64,000 nucleotides of DNA from NCBI RefSeq assembly GCF_022524485.1, contig NZ_JAKXMK010000022.1, forward strand, positions 62,001-126,000. Reading direction: 5' to 3'. The notes beneath the pieces are model-generated. The model had not been told where the DNA came from. It worked only from the letters and a program-made list of their open reading frames with translations, and did not search any database. A program made the translations under genes and the position numbers. Origin of the DNA: Pseudonocardia alaniniphila (GTDB lineage Bacteria; Actinomycetota; Actinomycetes; Mycobacteriales; Pseudonocardiaceae). The first letter of the stretch is position 1, and each line of letters begins with the position of its first letter. This document shows, piece by piece, positions 40,601 through 50,501 of this stretch.

Positions 40601-41587
40601 TTACTGGTGGCCGAGGACCGGGTGCGGGACGTACGGGGCCTCCAGTGCCGCGATCTCCTCGTCGGTCAGCTCGATGTCGACCGCCGCCACCGCGTCCTCG
40701 ATGTGCCCCGGCTTGGTGGCCCCGACGATCGGCGCGGTGATCGCCTCCTTGTGCAGCATCCAGGCCAGCGCGACCTGCGCGAGGGGCAGGTCGCGGGCCT
40801 TCGCGACGTCGGCGACGGCGTGCACGACGGCCTCGTCCGACTCGTTGTACATCCGGTCGCCGATCGGGTCACCACCGGACGAGCGAGCGGTGGTGCCGTG
40901 CTGGTCCGGCACGCGAGCCAGCCGGCCACGGGCCAGCGGGCTCCACGGGATGACGCCCACGCCCTGGTCGAGGCACTGCGGGTGCATCTCCCGCTCCTCC
41001 TCGCGGTAGATCAGGTTGTAGTGGTCCTGCATCGCGACGAACCGCGTCCAGCCGCCGAGGTCGGCGGTGAACTGGGCCTTCGCGAACTGCCACGCGTGCA
41101 TGCTGGACGCGCCGATGTAGCGGGCCTTGCCCGCCTTCACGACGTCGTGCAGCGCCTCCATCGTCTCCTCGACCGGCGTCTGCGGATCCCAGCGGTGGAT
41201 CTGGTAGAGGTCGACGTAGTCGGTGCCGAGCCGGCGCAGCGAGGCGTCGATGCTCGCCATGATGTGCTTGCGGGACAGGCCCGAGTCGTTGGGGCGGTCG
41301 CTCATCGGCGACCTGACCTTGGTGGCGAGCACGTAGTCCTCGCGGCGGGGGAACAGCTCCGCGAGCAGCGCGCCCGTCACCTCCTCGCTGACGCCGAGTG
41401 AGTAGACGTCAGCGGTGTCGTAGAAGGTGACGCCGGCCTCGGCGGCGGCGCGCACGAGCGGCCGTGAGCCGTCGATGTCGAGCACCCAGTTCCGCCAGGA
41501 CGACGAGCCGTAGCTCATCATCCCCAGACAGATTCTCGATACCTGCAGTCCGGTTGAACCCAGTCGTGTGTACTCCACTCCGGGCAC
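40601..41587 (-). CDS. Aldo/keto reductase
   Basis: 328 aa. VEYTRLGSTGLQVSRICLGMMSYG is the usual start of YhdN/Tas-like AKRs. The catalytic tetrad is visible as Asp/Tyr in TFYDTADVYS, Lys in VLATKV and His in YQIHRW. It reduces carbonyls with NADPH. It lies 24 bp after cobO in the same direction, within the cobQ-chlID-cobO-cobB run, but no B12 role is known for the family; it may be a passenger. Start GTG 41587 with AGGA 5 nt upstream; GTG 41578 also fits. Confidence 0.85.
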   Translation of the reverse strand: MPGVEYTRLGSTGLQVSRICLGMMSYGSSSWRNWVLDIDGSRPLVRAAAEAGVTFYDTADVYSLGVSEEVTGALLAELFPRREDYVLATKVRSPMSDRPNDSGLSRKHIMASIDASLRRLGTDYVDLYQIHRWDPQTPVEETMEALHDVVKAGKARYIGASSMHAWQFAKAQFTADLGGWTRFVAMQDHYNLIYREEEREMHPQCLDQGVGVIPWSPLARGRLARVPDQHGTTARSSGGDPIGDRMYNESDEAVVHAVADVAKARDLPLAQVALAWMLHKEAITAPIVGATKPGHIEDAVAAVDIELTDEEIAALEAPYVPHPVLGHQ

Positions 41588-41611
41588 ACTAATCCTGCGA
41601 AGATCTCCGAA

Positions 41612-42226
41612 CTACCACTCGATTCCGCGCTGGCCCTTCTGCCCCGAGTCCATCGGATGCTTGATCTTCGTGGTCTGCATGACGAGATCTGCCGCGGCCA
41701 CCAGCTCGGGCGCGGCATCCCTCCCGGTGATGATCACGTGCTGACGGCCCTGCCGGGCACCGAGCACCTCCACCACCTCGGCGACGTCCACCCAGCCCCA
41801 CTTCATCGGGTACGTGAACTCGTCGAGCACGTACACGTCGTGCGCCTGTGCTTCGATCCGGCGGCGGATCTCCGCCCAGCCCTCGGCGGCGGCAGCGGCG
41901 TGGTCCTCCTCGGTGCCCTGCTTGCGGGTCCAGGACCAGCCCTCACCCATCTTGTGCCACTCGACGGGCCCGCCTTCGCCGGTCTCGGCGTGGACGCGGC
42001 CGAGCGCGCGGAACGCCGCCTCCTCGCCGACCTTCCACTTCGCCGACTTGACGAACTGGAACACCCCGATCGACCAGCCCTGGCTCCAGCCGCGCAGCGC
42101 GAGCCCGAACGCCGCGGTCGACTTGCCCTTCATCTCCCCCGTGTGCACGACGACGAGCGAGCGGTTACGACGTTGGCGCGTGGTAAGCCCGTCGTTCGGC
42201 ACGGTCGTGACCTGTCCCTGCGGCAT
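41612..42226 (-). CDS. cobO: Cob(I)yrinic acid a,c-diamide adenosyltransferase
   Basis: 204 aa. VVVHTGEMKGKSTAAFGLALRG is the P-loop of CobA/CobO, and YVLDEFTYPMKWGWVDVAEVV and HVIITGRDAAPELVAAADLV are conserved. It transfers the adenosyl group of ATP to Co(I). ATG 42226 with GAGGGG 8 nt upstream. 13 bp after chlID. Confidence 0.9.
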   Translation of the reverse strand: MPQGQVTTVPNDGLTTRQRRNRSLVVVHTGEMKGKSTAAFGLALRGWSQGWSIGVFQFVKSAKWKVGEEAAFRALGRVHAETGEGGPVEWHKMGEGWSWTRKQGTEEDHAAAAAEGWAEIRRRIEAQAHDVYVLDEFTYPMKWGWVDVAEVVEVLGARQGRQHVIITGRDAAPELVAAADLVMQTTKIKHPMDSGQKGQRGIEW

Positions 42227-42239
42227 GTGTGTTCCCCTC

Positions 42240-44285
42240 TCACGCAGCCCGGGCGGCCCGGACCACCCCGGCCACCTGGTCGGCAGAAAGCTCGGCGAGC
42301 CCGAGCGCCGGGCCACCCGCCGCGGCGGCCACCCGGGCGGCGAGGCCGAGTCGCACCGGACCGCTCTCGCAGTCCACCACGACCGTCGCGACGCCATCGG
42401 CCGCGAGCAGGGCCGCGGCCCGGCACGCGTCATGGACGGCGTCGCCACCCTCGCGCGCGGCGACGGTGGCGCGGCCGTCGGTGAGCAGCACGAGCAGCGG
42501 ACGCCGGCGCGGGTCACGCAGTCGCTCCACGCGCAGCACCGCCCGCGCCCGGAGCAGCCCGTCGGCGAGCGGGGTGCGCCCGCCCGTGCGCATCGCCGCG
42601 AGCCGGACCTGGGCCGCCGGGACGCTGGACGTGGGCGGCAGCACGAGCTCGGCCGCCGTGCCCCGGAATGTGACGAGTCCGACCTTGTCGCGGCGCTGGT
42701 AGGCGTCGCGCAGCAACGAGAGGACCGCGCCGCTGACGGCGGACATCCGCGCCCGTGCGGCCATCGAGCCCGAGGCGTCCACGGCGAACAGCACGAGGTT
42801 GCCCTCGCGGCCCTCGCGCTCGGCCCGGCGCAGGTCACCGGTGCGCAGCAGCAAGCCGGAACCGGCGCGGCCACGGGCTAGCTGATGCGGCGCGGCCGCG
42901 GCGATCGTGGCAGGCAGGTGCAGGTCAGCGGCACGGCGCGGCGTCTCGCCGGACGCGCGCACCGTCCGTCCGGTGTCGGTGCGCGCCCGGGAGCGTCGGC
43001 CCGGGGCACCCTCCCCCACTCCCGGCACCTGCAGCAGGCGGGCCCGGAACGGGGTGGACGCGGGTGGGGCGGCTGCACTGCGACCGTCACCGGCCGGCGT
43101 GGAGCCACTCGGCCGGTGGTCCGTGTCGGGGCGCGACGCGTCGGAAGCGGCCGTTCCGTTCTCCGACTGCGGCGCACCACCTCCGCCGGACGGGCCGCCG
43201 TCGCCGGGGCCGGGGTCGTCGGGGCCGCTGTCGTCGGGGCCGCCGTCGTCCGGGGGCTCCTCCTGCTGTGCCGCCTCGCGCAGCGCGTCGTCGAGGGCGT
43301 CGTCGTCGATTCCCGGCTCGTCGAACGGGTCGCGACGGCGCCGGTGCGGCAGCGCGAGCCGCGCCGCCACGCGCACGTCCTCCTCGGCCACCTCGTCCGC
43401 GCCCCGCCACGCGGCGTGCGCCACGGCGGCGCGGGCGATCACGAGGTCGGCACGCATCCCGTCGACGTCGAACGCCGCGCACACGGCCGCGATGCGACGC
43501 AGCTCGGCGTCCGGCAACGCGACGGACCCGACCCTGGCCTGGGCGGCGGCGATCCGGGCCGCGGTCTCGGACTCGGACTCCTGCCACGCGGCGACGAACC
43601 CCGCGGGGTCGGCCTCGAACCCCATACGGCGGCGGACCACCTCGACGCGCGTGGCCACGTCCCGCGCCGCGCGCACCTCCACGGCGAGGCCGAACCGGTC
43701 GAGCAGCTGCGGGCGCAGCTCCCCCTCCTCCGGGTTCATCGTGCCCACCAGCAGGAACCGGGCCGCGTGCGAGACCGACACCCCGTCCCGCTCGACGTGG
43801 GCGCGGCCCATCGCGGCGGCGTCGAGCAGCAGGTCGACGAGGTGGTCGTGCAGGAGATTGACCTCGTCGACGTAGAGCACGCCGCGGTGGGCGTCGGCGA
43901 GCAGCCCCGGCTGGTAGGCGCGCACACCATCGCGCAGTGCCCGCTCCAGATCGAGGGAGCCGACCAGCCGGTCCTCCGTGGCGCCCACGGGCAGTTCGAC
44001 GAGACGCGCTGCGCGGGTCTCGCTCGCTCCGGCCCCGAGCTCGTGCGGTCCGTCGGGGCAGTCCGGGTCGCGGGCGGTAGCCGTGGGGTCGCAGCTGAAG
44101 CGGCAGCCGGAGACGACGGCAAGGCGCGGCAGCAGCGCAGCCAGCGCGCGGACGGCCGTCGACTTCGCGGTGCCCTTCTCGCCACGCACGAGCACCCCAC
44201 CGATACCCGGGTGCACGGCATTGAGCAGCAGCGCGAGTCGCAGGTCGTCGTGGCCGACCACGGCGGAGAAGGGGAACGTGCTCAT
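42240..44285 (-). CDS. chlID: ChlI-ChlD fusion ATPase, motor of the cobaltochelatase
   Basis: 681 aa. Residues 1-335: AAA+ ChlI part with Walker A GEKGTAKST, Walker B LYVDEVNLL and sensor TMNPEEGELRPQLLDRF. Residues about 335-480: acidic Pro/Gly-rich linker (GPDDSGPDDPGPGDGG). Residues about 500-681: VWA domain with MIDAS DASGSM. The I-D fusion is what actinobacteria use in place of CobS/CobT to drive CobN (inference from family and context). Its stop shares TGATG with the cobQ relation reversed: the cobQ stop overlaps this ATG (44285). Confidence 0.85.
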   Translation of the reverse strand: MSTFPFSAVVGHDDLRLALLLNAVHPGIGGVLVRGEKGTAKSTAVRALAALLPRLAVVSGCRFSCDPTATARDPDCPDGPHELGAGASETRAARLVELPVGATEDRLVGSLDLERALRDGVRAYQPGLLADAHRGVLYVDEVNLLHDHLVDLLLDAAAMGRAHVERDGVSVSHAARFLLVGTMNPEEGELRPQLLDRFGLAVEVRAARDVATRVEVVRRRMGFEADPAGFVAAWQESESETAARIAAAQARVGSVALPDAELRRIAAVCAAFDVDGMRADLVIARAAVAHAAWRGADEVAEEDVRVAARLALPHRRRRDPFDEPGIDDDALDDALREAAQQEEPPDDGGPDDSGPDDPGPGDGGPSGGGGAPQSENGTAASDASRPDTDHRPSGSTPAGDGRSAAAPPASTPFRARLLQVPGVGEGAPGRRSRARTDTGRTVRASGETPRRAADLHLPATIAAAAPHQLARGRAGSGLLLRTGDLRRAEREGREGNLVLFAVDASGSMAARARMSAVSGAVLSLLRDAYQRRDKVGLVTFRGTAAELVLPPTSSVPAAQVRLAAMRTGGRTPLADGLLRARAVLRVERLRDPRRRPLLVLLTDGRATVAAREGGDAVHDACRAAALLAADGVATVVVDCESGPVRLGLAARVAAAAGGPALGLAELSADQVAGVVRAARAA

Positions 44286-45850
44286 CAGGGCGAGCCTGCC
44301 AGAACGGACGTCACCACCGGGAGCCCGACAGGCACACCGTGACTGATCACATGTTCAAGTGCACGGATGTCGATGTGTTTCTCGACGAGATCGCCGAGCA
44401 GGTCGAGCTGGGCGTCGCGCTGCGCGGCGAAGCTGGTGGCCGGTGCCGGAACGAAGCCGGCGCGGCCCGCCTGCTGTGCCACCCGTGCCAGCAGCGACCG
44501 TCGGAAACCGTCGTTCTCCAGGAGGCCGTGCCAGTGGGTGCCGATCACGGCTCCCGCGTCGGATCCCTCCTGGCCGGCCCCTGCTGCCTCCAGCAGCGGC
44601 GGATCGCCGGAGTGGACCACGCGCCCGTGGTGGATCTCGTAGCCACGCACCGGCTCGCCCCACGCCGTGCCCGCCGGGTTGCCGAGGTGCTTCTCGACGT
44701 CGAAGACGACCTCGAGGTCGAGCAGCCCCAGTCCCGCGACGACGCCACCGTCTGCGCTGCTCTCAGGGCTGCTCTCGGGGCTGCTCTCGACGGCGTGCGG
44801 ATCGGCGATCCGGCGGCCGAGCATCTGGTAGCCCCCACAGATCCCGAACACCGGGCGTCCGGCACGGGCGTGCGTCGCCACCGCGTCGGCGAGGCCGGTG
44901 CGGCGCAGCCACTCCAGGTCGGCCACGGTCGCCTTCGAGCCGGGCAGCACCACCAGGTCGGCGTCGAGCAGCCGGGCAGGCTCCGTGACGTACCGGACGG
45001 CGACGCCGGGCTCGCAGGCCAGCGCCTCCGCGTCGGTGGCGTTGGAGATCCGCGGGAACCGGACGACGGCCACGCGCAGCCACTGCGACCCGAACGGCGG
45101 CGCCGGGCGGCCGAGCACGCTGTCGGCCACGGCGGACAGCGAGTCCTCGGCGTCGATCCAGAGGTCATCGGCCCACGGGACGACGCCCAGGGTCGGACGC
45201 CCGGTGAGCGCGGTGAGCTGGTCGAGGCCGGGGGCGAGCAGGGCGGGGTCGCCCCGGAATTTGTTGATCACGAAGCTGGCGATGCGAGCCTGGTCGGCCG
45301 CGTCCAGCACGGCGAGGGTGCCGAACAGGTGCGCGAGCACGCCGCCGCGGTCGATGTCTCCGACCACGACCACGGGCAGGTCGGCGGCCTGCGCCAGCCC
45401 CATGTTCGCGATGTCGCTCCCCCGGAGGTTGATCTCCGCGGGCGACCCGGCGCCCTCACAGACCACCACGTCGAAGCGCTCGCGCAGCCCTGCGAGCTCC
45501 GCGGAGACGACGTCGAGCAGCGCGGCCTTGCGGGCGTAGTAGGAGCGTGCGCTGACCGTGCCGTCCACCCGGCCGCGCACGACGACCTGGGAGCTGCGGT
45601 CGCTCCCCGGCTTGAGCAGCACCGGGTTGAACGCGACGCTCGGTTCCAAGCCGCAGGCGCGGGCCTGCATCGCCTGGGCGCGGCCGATCTCGCCCCCGTC
45701 GGCGGTGACCACCGAGTTGTTGGACATGTTCTGCGCCTTGAACGGCGCGACGGAGACCCCACGCCGGGCAAGCCACCGACAGACACCAGCGACAAGAACG
45801 CTCTTGCCGGCATCGGAGGTGGTACCAGCCACAAGCAGTGCCCCCCGCAT
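44285..45850 (-). CDS. cobQ: Cobyric acid synthase
   Basis: 521 aa. LLVAGTTSDAGKSVLVAGVCRWLARRGVSVAPFKAQNMSNNS is the CobQ N-terminus; VFGICGGYQMLG has the glutamine-amidotransferase Cys and GTHWHGLLEN the His. It amidates side chains b, d, e and g. Residues near 365 hold ESSPESSPESSA, encoded by a short 12-nt-type tandem repeat (around 44758-44795), a likely length-variable loop. ATG 45850. First gene of cobQ-chlID-cobO; divergent from SURF1. Confidence 0.9.
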   Translation of the reverse strand: MRGALLVAGTTSDAGKSVLVAGVCRWLARRGVSVAPFKAQNMSNNSVVTADGGEIGRAQAMQARACGLEPSVAFNPVLLKPGSDRSSQVVVRGRVDGTVSARSYYARKAALLDVVSAELAGLRERFDVVVCEGAGSPAEINLRGSDIANMGLAQAADLPVVVVGDIDRGGVLAHLFGTLAVLDAADQARIASFVINKFRGDPALLAPGLDQLTALTGRPTLGVVPWADDLWIDAEDSLSAVADSVLGRPAPPFGSQWLRVAVVRFPRISNATDAEALACEPGVAVRYVTEPARLLDADLVVLPGSKATVADLEWLRRTGLADAVATHARAGRPVFGICGGYQMLGRRIADPHAVESSPESSPESSADGGVVAGLGLLDLEVVFDVEKHLGNPAGTAWGEPVRGYEIHHGRVVHSGDPPLLEAAGAGQEGSDAGAVIGTHWHGLLENDGFRRSLLARVAQQAGRAGFVPAPATSFAAQRDAQLDLLGDLVEKHIDIRALEHVISHGVPVGLPVVTSVLAGSP

Positions 45851-45951
45851 GCCGCCACCCTACGTCGCAGCTCGGAGCCCTACTGCTCGCCGGGACCCAC
45901 CCGAATCGGCACGTCGGAGCCGTACTGCGGCCACCCGACTACGGTGGACCT

Positions 45952-46812
45952 GTGCGGTTCCTTCTGCGGCCTGGGTGGCTCGCCTTCATCGCGGTCGTCA
46001 TCGGGTTCGCGGTCGCCTGCTACACGCTGCTCGCCCCGTGGCAGTTCGGCCGCGAGGCCCAACGCGACGCCGAGCAGCAGGCCATCGACGCCTCGTACCA
46101 CACGCCGCCCGTCCCGCTCGCCGAGCTCACGTCCGCAGGCACCGGCGTCACTCCCGCACTGGAGTGGCGGCAGGCCACGGTGTCGGGCACCTACGTCTCC
46201 GACGCCGAGGCGCTCGTGCGGCTGCGCGTGGTGGACGGCAAGCCCGCGTTCGAGGTGCTCACGCCGTTCCGCACCGACGACGGGCGGCTCATCACCGTGG
46301 ACCGCGGGTACGTCTCCACACCCAGCGGCTCCCAGGTGCCGGGCTTCGCCGCCGCCCCGCCCGGGCCCGTCACGCTCACCGGCCGGCTCCGCGTGAACGA
46401 GACCGACCCCCAGAACCGGCCCGTGTCCGTCCTCGACGGGCACCGCCAGCTCTACGCCGCCGACTCCCGCGCGCTCGCCGCCGCGACGAACCTCGACCTC
46501 GAGCCCGGCTACCTGCAGCTCTCGGCCGACCAGCCCGGAGTGCTCGGCCCGCTGCCCGTCACGGTCAGCACGAGCGGGGCCCCCTTCACGAACTTCTCCT
46601 ACGCCCTGCAGTGGCTCACGTTCGGCGCGATCGCCATCTTCGCGATGGCCTACTTCGTGCGCCTGGAGCTGCTGCAGCGCCGGGGCAAGGACCGCCGGGC
46701 CGAGCGCACCGCGCTGCGCCAGGCGCTCGCCGGTGACGACGACGAGCCCGAGCCCCGGGAGAGGCCCGCGCGGGACGAGACCCCACTCACCGACCACTCC
46801 GGGCGCCAGTAG
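45952..46812 (+). CDS. SURF1-family cytochrome oxidase assembly protein
   Basis: 286 aa. Two membrane spans, residues about 7-28 (WLAFIAVVIGFAVACYTLLAPWQ) and about 222-242 (WLTFGAIAIFAMAYFV), enclosing an extracytoplasmic domain with LITVDRGYVSTPSG and LRVNETDPQN, the SURF1 pattern. It helps insert heme a into cytochrome c oxidase. GTG 45952 follows TACGGT by 6 nt, consistent with leaderless transcription. Downstream, convergent, is the BlaB-like gene. Confidence 0.8.
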   Translation: MRFLLRPGWLAFIAVVIGFAVACYTLLAPWQFGREAQRDAEQQAIDASYHTPPVPLAELTSAGTGVTPALEWRQATVSGTYVSDAEALVRLRVVDGKPAFEVLTPFRTDDGRLITVDRGYVSTPSGSQVPGFAAAPPGPVTLTGRLRVNETDPQNRPVSVLDGHRQLYAADSRALAAATNLDLEPGYLQLSADQPGVLGPLPVTVSTSGAPFTNFSYALQWLTFGAIAIFAMAYFVRLELLQRRGKDRRAERTALRQALAGDDDEPEPRERPARDETPLTDHSGRQ

Positions 46813-46817
46813 GTAGA

Positions 46818-47714
46818 TCAGAGCCGTCCGGATCGGAGGTCGGTGACCGCGACCCTCGCGGCCAGCCCGATCGCGGCATCGGCGCGCGGGAGCATCGCGT
46901 CGGCGCGGGCGGCGTGGGTGAACACGGCCACCGCGACGGGACGTTCCCCGTCGAACTGCACCACGCCGACCTCGTTGCGGATGGCGCCGAGGGTGCCGGT
47001 CTTGCCCGCCACCCGAACCCCCGCATAGGGAAACCCCGAGCGCAGCCGATGCGGCCAGATCTGTGCGCCGAGCACCTCGCGGGCGAAGCGGCACTGCTCC
47101 GCCGAGGCAGCACGGTCGGACCAGATCGCGTCCAGCAGCATGGTCATCTCGCGCGCCGTGGTGGCGCTGCCGTACACGGGGCTGTAGGCCCTCACCTCGG
47201 GTGCGACGTCGTGGCTGGCCAGGGCCTCGAACGCGGCCGCGGTGTCGGCGGACGCCGTGTCGGCCACCAGCGTGCGGTGCACCTCCGCGGTGCCGCTGCG
47301 CACCCGGGTGCGGGTGAGGCCGAGGTCGGCCATCGCCTGGTACAGCTGGTCGAGCCCGACGCGTTCCAGCAGGACGTCAGCGGCGGCGTTGTCCGACACA
47401 GCGACCATCGACAACGCCACGTCACGCCAGGACATGGTCACGTCGTCGCGCAGGATCGACAGTCCGGTCGGGCCCACCGTGCGTTCCGTCGGGACGATCG
47501 TGACCCTCTCGCGCGGGTCGATCGTGCCGGCGTCGACCTCCCTGCAGAAGGCGATGAGCAGCGGAAGCTTGTAGACCGACGCCATCACCACCGGCTCGTC
47601 CGGTCCGAGTCCGACCTCACGGGTGCCCGGACCGCCGAGCGCGACCGCGTGCAGCCAGCCGCGCACTCCGGCGTCGGCGAAGATCCGGAGGATCTCGTGG
47701 TCGCGCTCGTTCAC
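46818..47714 (-). CDS. BlaB-like serine beta-lactamase-fold protein (regulatory partner)
   Basis: 298 aa. Serine hydrolase motifs: SVYK (46-49), SDN (107-109) and KTG (238-240). There is no signal peptide, twin-arginine or lipobox, so it stays in the cytoplasm, unlike the real beta-lactamase 3 kb away. No ExxLN motif was seen between SDN and KTG. The gene overlaps the stop of the LysR gene by 4 nt, as with the blaA-blaB pair of Streptomyces cacaoi, where BlaB is a penicilloyl-binding-type factor needed for induction (from memory). It may sense beta-lactams or muropeptides and work with the LysR protein. Confidence 0.65.
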   Translation of the reverse strand: MNERDHEILRIFADAGVRGWLHAVALGGPGTREVGLGPDEPVVMASVYKLPLLIAFCREVDAGTIDPRERVTIVPTERTVGPTGLSILRDDVTMSWRDVALSMVAVSDNAAADVLLERVGLDQLYQAMADLGLTRTRVRSGTAEVHRTLVADTASADTAAAFEALASHDVAPEVRAYSPVYGSATTAREMTMLLDAIWSDRAASAEQCRFAREVLGAQIWPHRLRSGFPYAGVRVAGKTGTLGAIRNEVGVVQFDGERPVAVAVFTHAARADAMLPRADAAIGLAARVAVTDLRSGRL

Positions 47715-48586
47715 CCCGCCGTTCCCCCGAGCGCGGCGAGCACCGCGTCGTGCGTGACGGGGACGGTGTCGGCGCCACGCCACACGACGCGCAGGCGCAG
47801 CGGCAACGGATCACCGGCGACCGGCCTGCGCACGACGCCGGGCGCGGCGAGATCGGGATCGGCAGTGACGGCGAAAGCCCGGCCCATGGCCACGAGGACC
47901 AACGCGGCCCGGTCGTCCACGGCAGGAATCACCGGGGCCACGAGCCCACGTTGTTCCAGCGTGTCGAGGAACAGATCGTGCGCCGCCGTTCCGTGGGGCC
48001 GTGGTGGCGCGGCCACACCCAGGCCACGCAACGACCGGAGCACCACCGGCTCACCGGTGCGCGCCGCGGGATGATCGGCGGGGATCAGCAGCGCGGTGTC
48101 GAGGCGGACGACCGGCCCGCTGCGCAGCGCACCCAGCAACGCCGGGTGGACGACGACGGCGAGATCGAGCTGGCCCGCCGTGACAGCGTCCACCAGTTCG
48201 CTCGTCGATGCGGTGGTCATCTCCACCGGGCCACCGGCGCGCTCCTGGCACGCGGTGGCCACGGCAGCCATGACCCGTGGGCGCAGCTGCGGCACCGTAC
48301 CGACGCGCAACGACGTGGCAGCGGCTCCGTACGTGCCGGCGACCCGTCGCAGATCGTCCGCGCCCTGCAGGAGAGCGCGGGCGCGCGGCAGCAGGTCGCG
48401 CCCGGCCGCGTTGAGTCTGACCCCGCGGGAGCTGCGCTCCAGCAACACAACACCGAGGCTGCGCTCGAGCCGTTGCAGGCCTTGCGAGATCGGGGGCTGG
48501 GCCATGCCCAGCCGGCCTGCCGCGCGTCCGAAGTGTTCCTCCTCCGCGATCGTGACGAAGAACTCCAGGTGCCGGAGGAGATCCAC
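47711..48586 (-). CDS. LysR-family regulator (BlaA/AmpR-like)
   Basis: 291 aa. HTH in residues 1-60 (HLEFFVTIAEEEHFGRAAGRLGMAQPPISQGLQRLERSLGVVLLERS) and a LysR substrate domain. By position it is AmpR/BlaA-like: divergent from a PBP and beta-lactamase pair and overlapping the BlaB-like gene. It probably binds the ATAT-N7-ATAT box in the 94-bp divergent region and activates the PBP-bla operon on beta-lactam stress (inference). Confidence 0.75.
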   Translation of the reverse strand: MDLLRHLEFFVTIAEEEHFGRAAGRLGMAQPPISQGLQRLERSLGVVLLERSSRGVRLNAAGRDLLPRARALLQGADDLRRVAGTYGAAATSLRVGTVPQLRPRVMAAVATACQERAGGPVEMTTASTSELVDAVTAGQLDLAVVVHPALLGALRSGPVVRLDTALLIPADHPAARTGEPVVLRSLRGLGVAAPPRPHGTAAHDLFLDTLEQRGLVAPVIPAVDDRAALVLVAMGRAFAVTADPDLAAPGVVRRPVAGDPLPLRLRVVWRGADTVPVTHDAVLAALGGTAG

Positions 48587-48608
48587 GGGGCGGACACTAA
48601 CAGGGGCG

Positions 48609-48656
48609 ATATCAGACGCATATCAGACAGGCTGTTCGTTGCTATTTGCGATATCG
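48609..48656. promoter_or_regulatory. LysR box in the lysR-PBP divergent region
   Basis: ATATCAGACGCATAT (48609-48623) is a T-N11-A type dyad, overlapping a direct repeat of ATATCAGAC; a second GATATC lies at 48650-48655. The region is AT-richer than its neighbours. Confidence 0.55.
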
Positions 48657-48680
48657 GCCGTGCCCGGATTGTCTGAGCAG

Positions 48681-50477
48681 GTGACCAGATACAGGAGCCG
48701 TCGGCGGAGCCTTGCCGTAGCGGCGATAACGCTAGCGCTGATGGTGACGGTCGCGTCGTGTTCGCTGTTCGGGACCTCCGGTCCCCGCACGGCAGCCGAG
48801 AACTTCATCAGCGCGCTCGCCCGGGGCGACACGGCGGCGACCGCCGCCACCACCGACGACCCACCGGCCGCCACCACGCTGGTCAACGCGGTGTTCGACG
48901 GGCTGGAGCATCCGCGGCTCACCACCGGCCTGGAAGAGGTGAACGACGAGCAGTTCTCCTACCGCGCCACCTGGGACTTCGGCAACGGGCACGTCTGGTC
49001 CTACCTCGCGCACGGCACCGTCCGGCAAGCAGACGACGGCTGGAAGGTCCACTGGGCGCCGTCGGTCCTGCACGACGCGCTGCAGCCCGGGGACGGGCTG
49101 GAACTCCAGACGTTGCCTGCGACACCCGGGCGCGACCTCGACCGAGGAGGGGCCCCGCTCATCCGGCCCGCAACGGTGACGCTCGTGCGACTGGACCCCG
49201 CCCGCACCACGGACCTGGAGCGCACCGTGAACACCGTCGCTCCCGTCCTGGCCCGGATCGATCCGAGCGTGACGCGGGCATCGCTGCGCAGCGCCACAAC
49301 GGGCGCCACCGGCCCGGTCACGCTGATCACCCTGCGCGAGGACGACGCCGCCCGCGTCGAATCGGCATTGCGTGACGTTCCCGGGATCGTGCTCTCCCAG
49401 CAACAGCGCCGCCTCACCGAGCGCGGACTGTCCTCACCGGCCCTGACCGAGCTGGCGAGGGACCAGGACACGGCCGGGGCGGGCTGGCAGGTCGTCGTGG
49501 TCGACACCGCGGGCACCGTCCGCACCCGCATCGCCGGACAGGACCCCGCGCCACCCCAGGACGTGACGCTCACCCTCGACCTCCGCGCCCAGACCGCCGC
49601 GCAGGACGCACTCGGCAGGCTCGACGAGCCGGCCGCGCTCATCGCCCTCCGCCCGTCCACCGGGGAGATCCTCGCCGTCGCGCAGAACCCGGCCGCCGAC
49701 GCGCAGGGCCCGATCGCGCTCTCCGGCGTCTTCCCGCCCGGATCGACGTTCAAGGTCGTGACCGCGACGGCCGCACTGGATGCGGGCTCCGTCACCCCCG
49801 ACACCGTGCTCGCCTGTCCCGGCACGGAGAACATCCAGGGCCGCCAGATCCCCAACGACGACGGGTTCGACCTCGGCTCGGTGCCGATGCACACGGCGTT
49901 CGCGCACTCGTGCAACACCACCTTCGCTCGCCTCGGTGTCGGCCTCGACCCCACCGCGCTGCGCCGGACCGCGGCTCGCCTCGGCCTGGGGACGGACTGG
50001 GACATCCCCGGGATCACCACCGTCACCGGCAGCGTCCCGGATGCCACGACGCCCGCGGAGCAGGTCGAGAACTCCATCGGTCAGGGGCGCGTCGTCGCCA
50101 GCCCGTTCGGCATGGCCCTGGTCGCCGCCACCGTGGCCCACGGCCGCACTCCGAGCCCGACCCTGATCCAGGGCAGGCCCGGGACCCTCACCCGCGACGG
50201 CGGCGAGCAGGCGCCGCTACCCGACCAGCTGCGGACCGAGCTCGCCACGATGATGCGGGAGGTCGTCACCGACGGCTCGGCGTCGCAACTCGCCGACCTG
50301 CCCGGCGTGACCGGCAAGACCGGCACCGCCCAGTTCGGCGACGGCACCCGTTCCCACGGCTGGTTCATCGGCACCCGGGGCGACCTGGCCTTCGCCGTGC
50401 TCGTTGTGGGCGGCGAGACCTCGCGGCCGGCCGTCGACGCCGCAGGGCGCTTCCTCGAGGCCACGCCCAATCCCTAG
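48681..50477 (+). CDS. Lipoprotein penicillin-binding protein (MecA_N/NTF2 plus transpeptidase)
   Basis: 598 aa. Signal peptide with lipobox TVASC (Cys27); residues about 35-140 are an NTF2-like domain (TAAENFISALARGDTAATAA), then a dimerisation segment, then the transpeptidase with STFK (355-358), SCN (410-412) and KTGTAQ (546-551). This is the PbpA/MecA-like class B order, such as actinobacterial low-affinity PBPs. It cross-links peptidoglycan and may resist beta-lactams. GTG 48681. Only 24 bp separate it from bla, so they are co-transcribed. Confidence 0.85.
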   Translation: MTRYRSRRRSLAVAAITLALMVTVASCSLFGTSGPRTAAENFISALARGDTAATAATTDDPPAATTLVNAVFDGLEHPRLTTGLEEVNDEQFSYRATWDFGNGHVWSYLAHGTVRQADDGWKVHWAPSVLHDALQPGDGLELQTLPATPGRDLDRGGAPLIRPATVTLVRLDPARTTDLERTVNTVAPVLARIDPSVTRASLRSATTGATGPVTLITLREDDAARVESALRDVPGIVLSQQQRRLTERGLSSPALTELARDQDTAGAGWQVVVVDTAGTVRTRIAGQDPAPPQDVTLTLDLRAQTAAQDALGRLDEPAALIALRPSTGEILAVAQNPAADAQGPIALSGVFPPGSTFKVVTATAALDAGSVTPDTVLACPGTENIQGRQIPNDDGFDLGSVPMHTAFAHSCNTTFARLGVGLDPTALRRTAARLGLGTDWDIPGITTVTGSVPDATTPAEQVENSIGQGRVVASPFGMALVAATVAHGRTPSPTLIQGRPGTLTRDGGEQAPLPDQLRTELATMMREVVTDGSASQLADLPGVTGKTGTAQFGDGTRSHGWFIGTRGDLAFAVLVVGGETSRPAVDAAGRFLEATPNP

Positions 50478-50501
50478 CCAGAGCGCATGAGGAGTACGAC
50501 C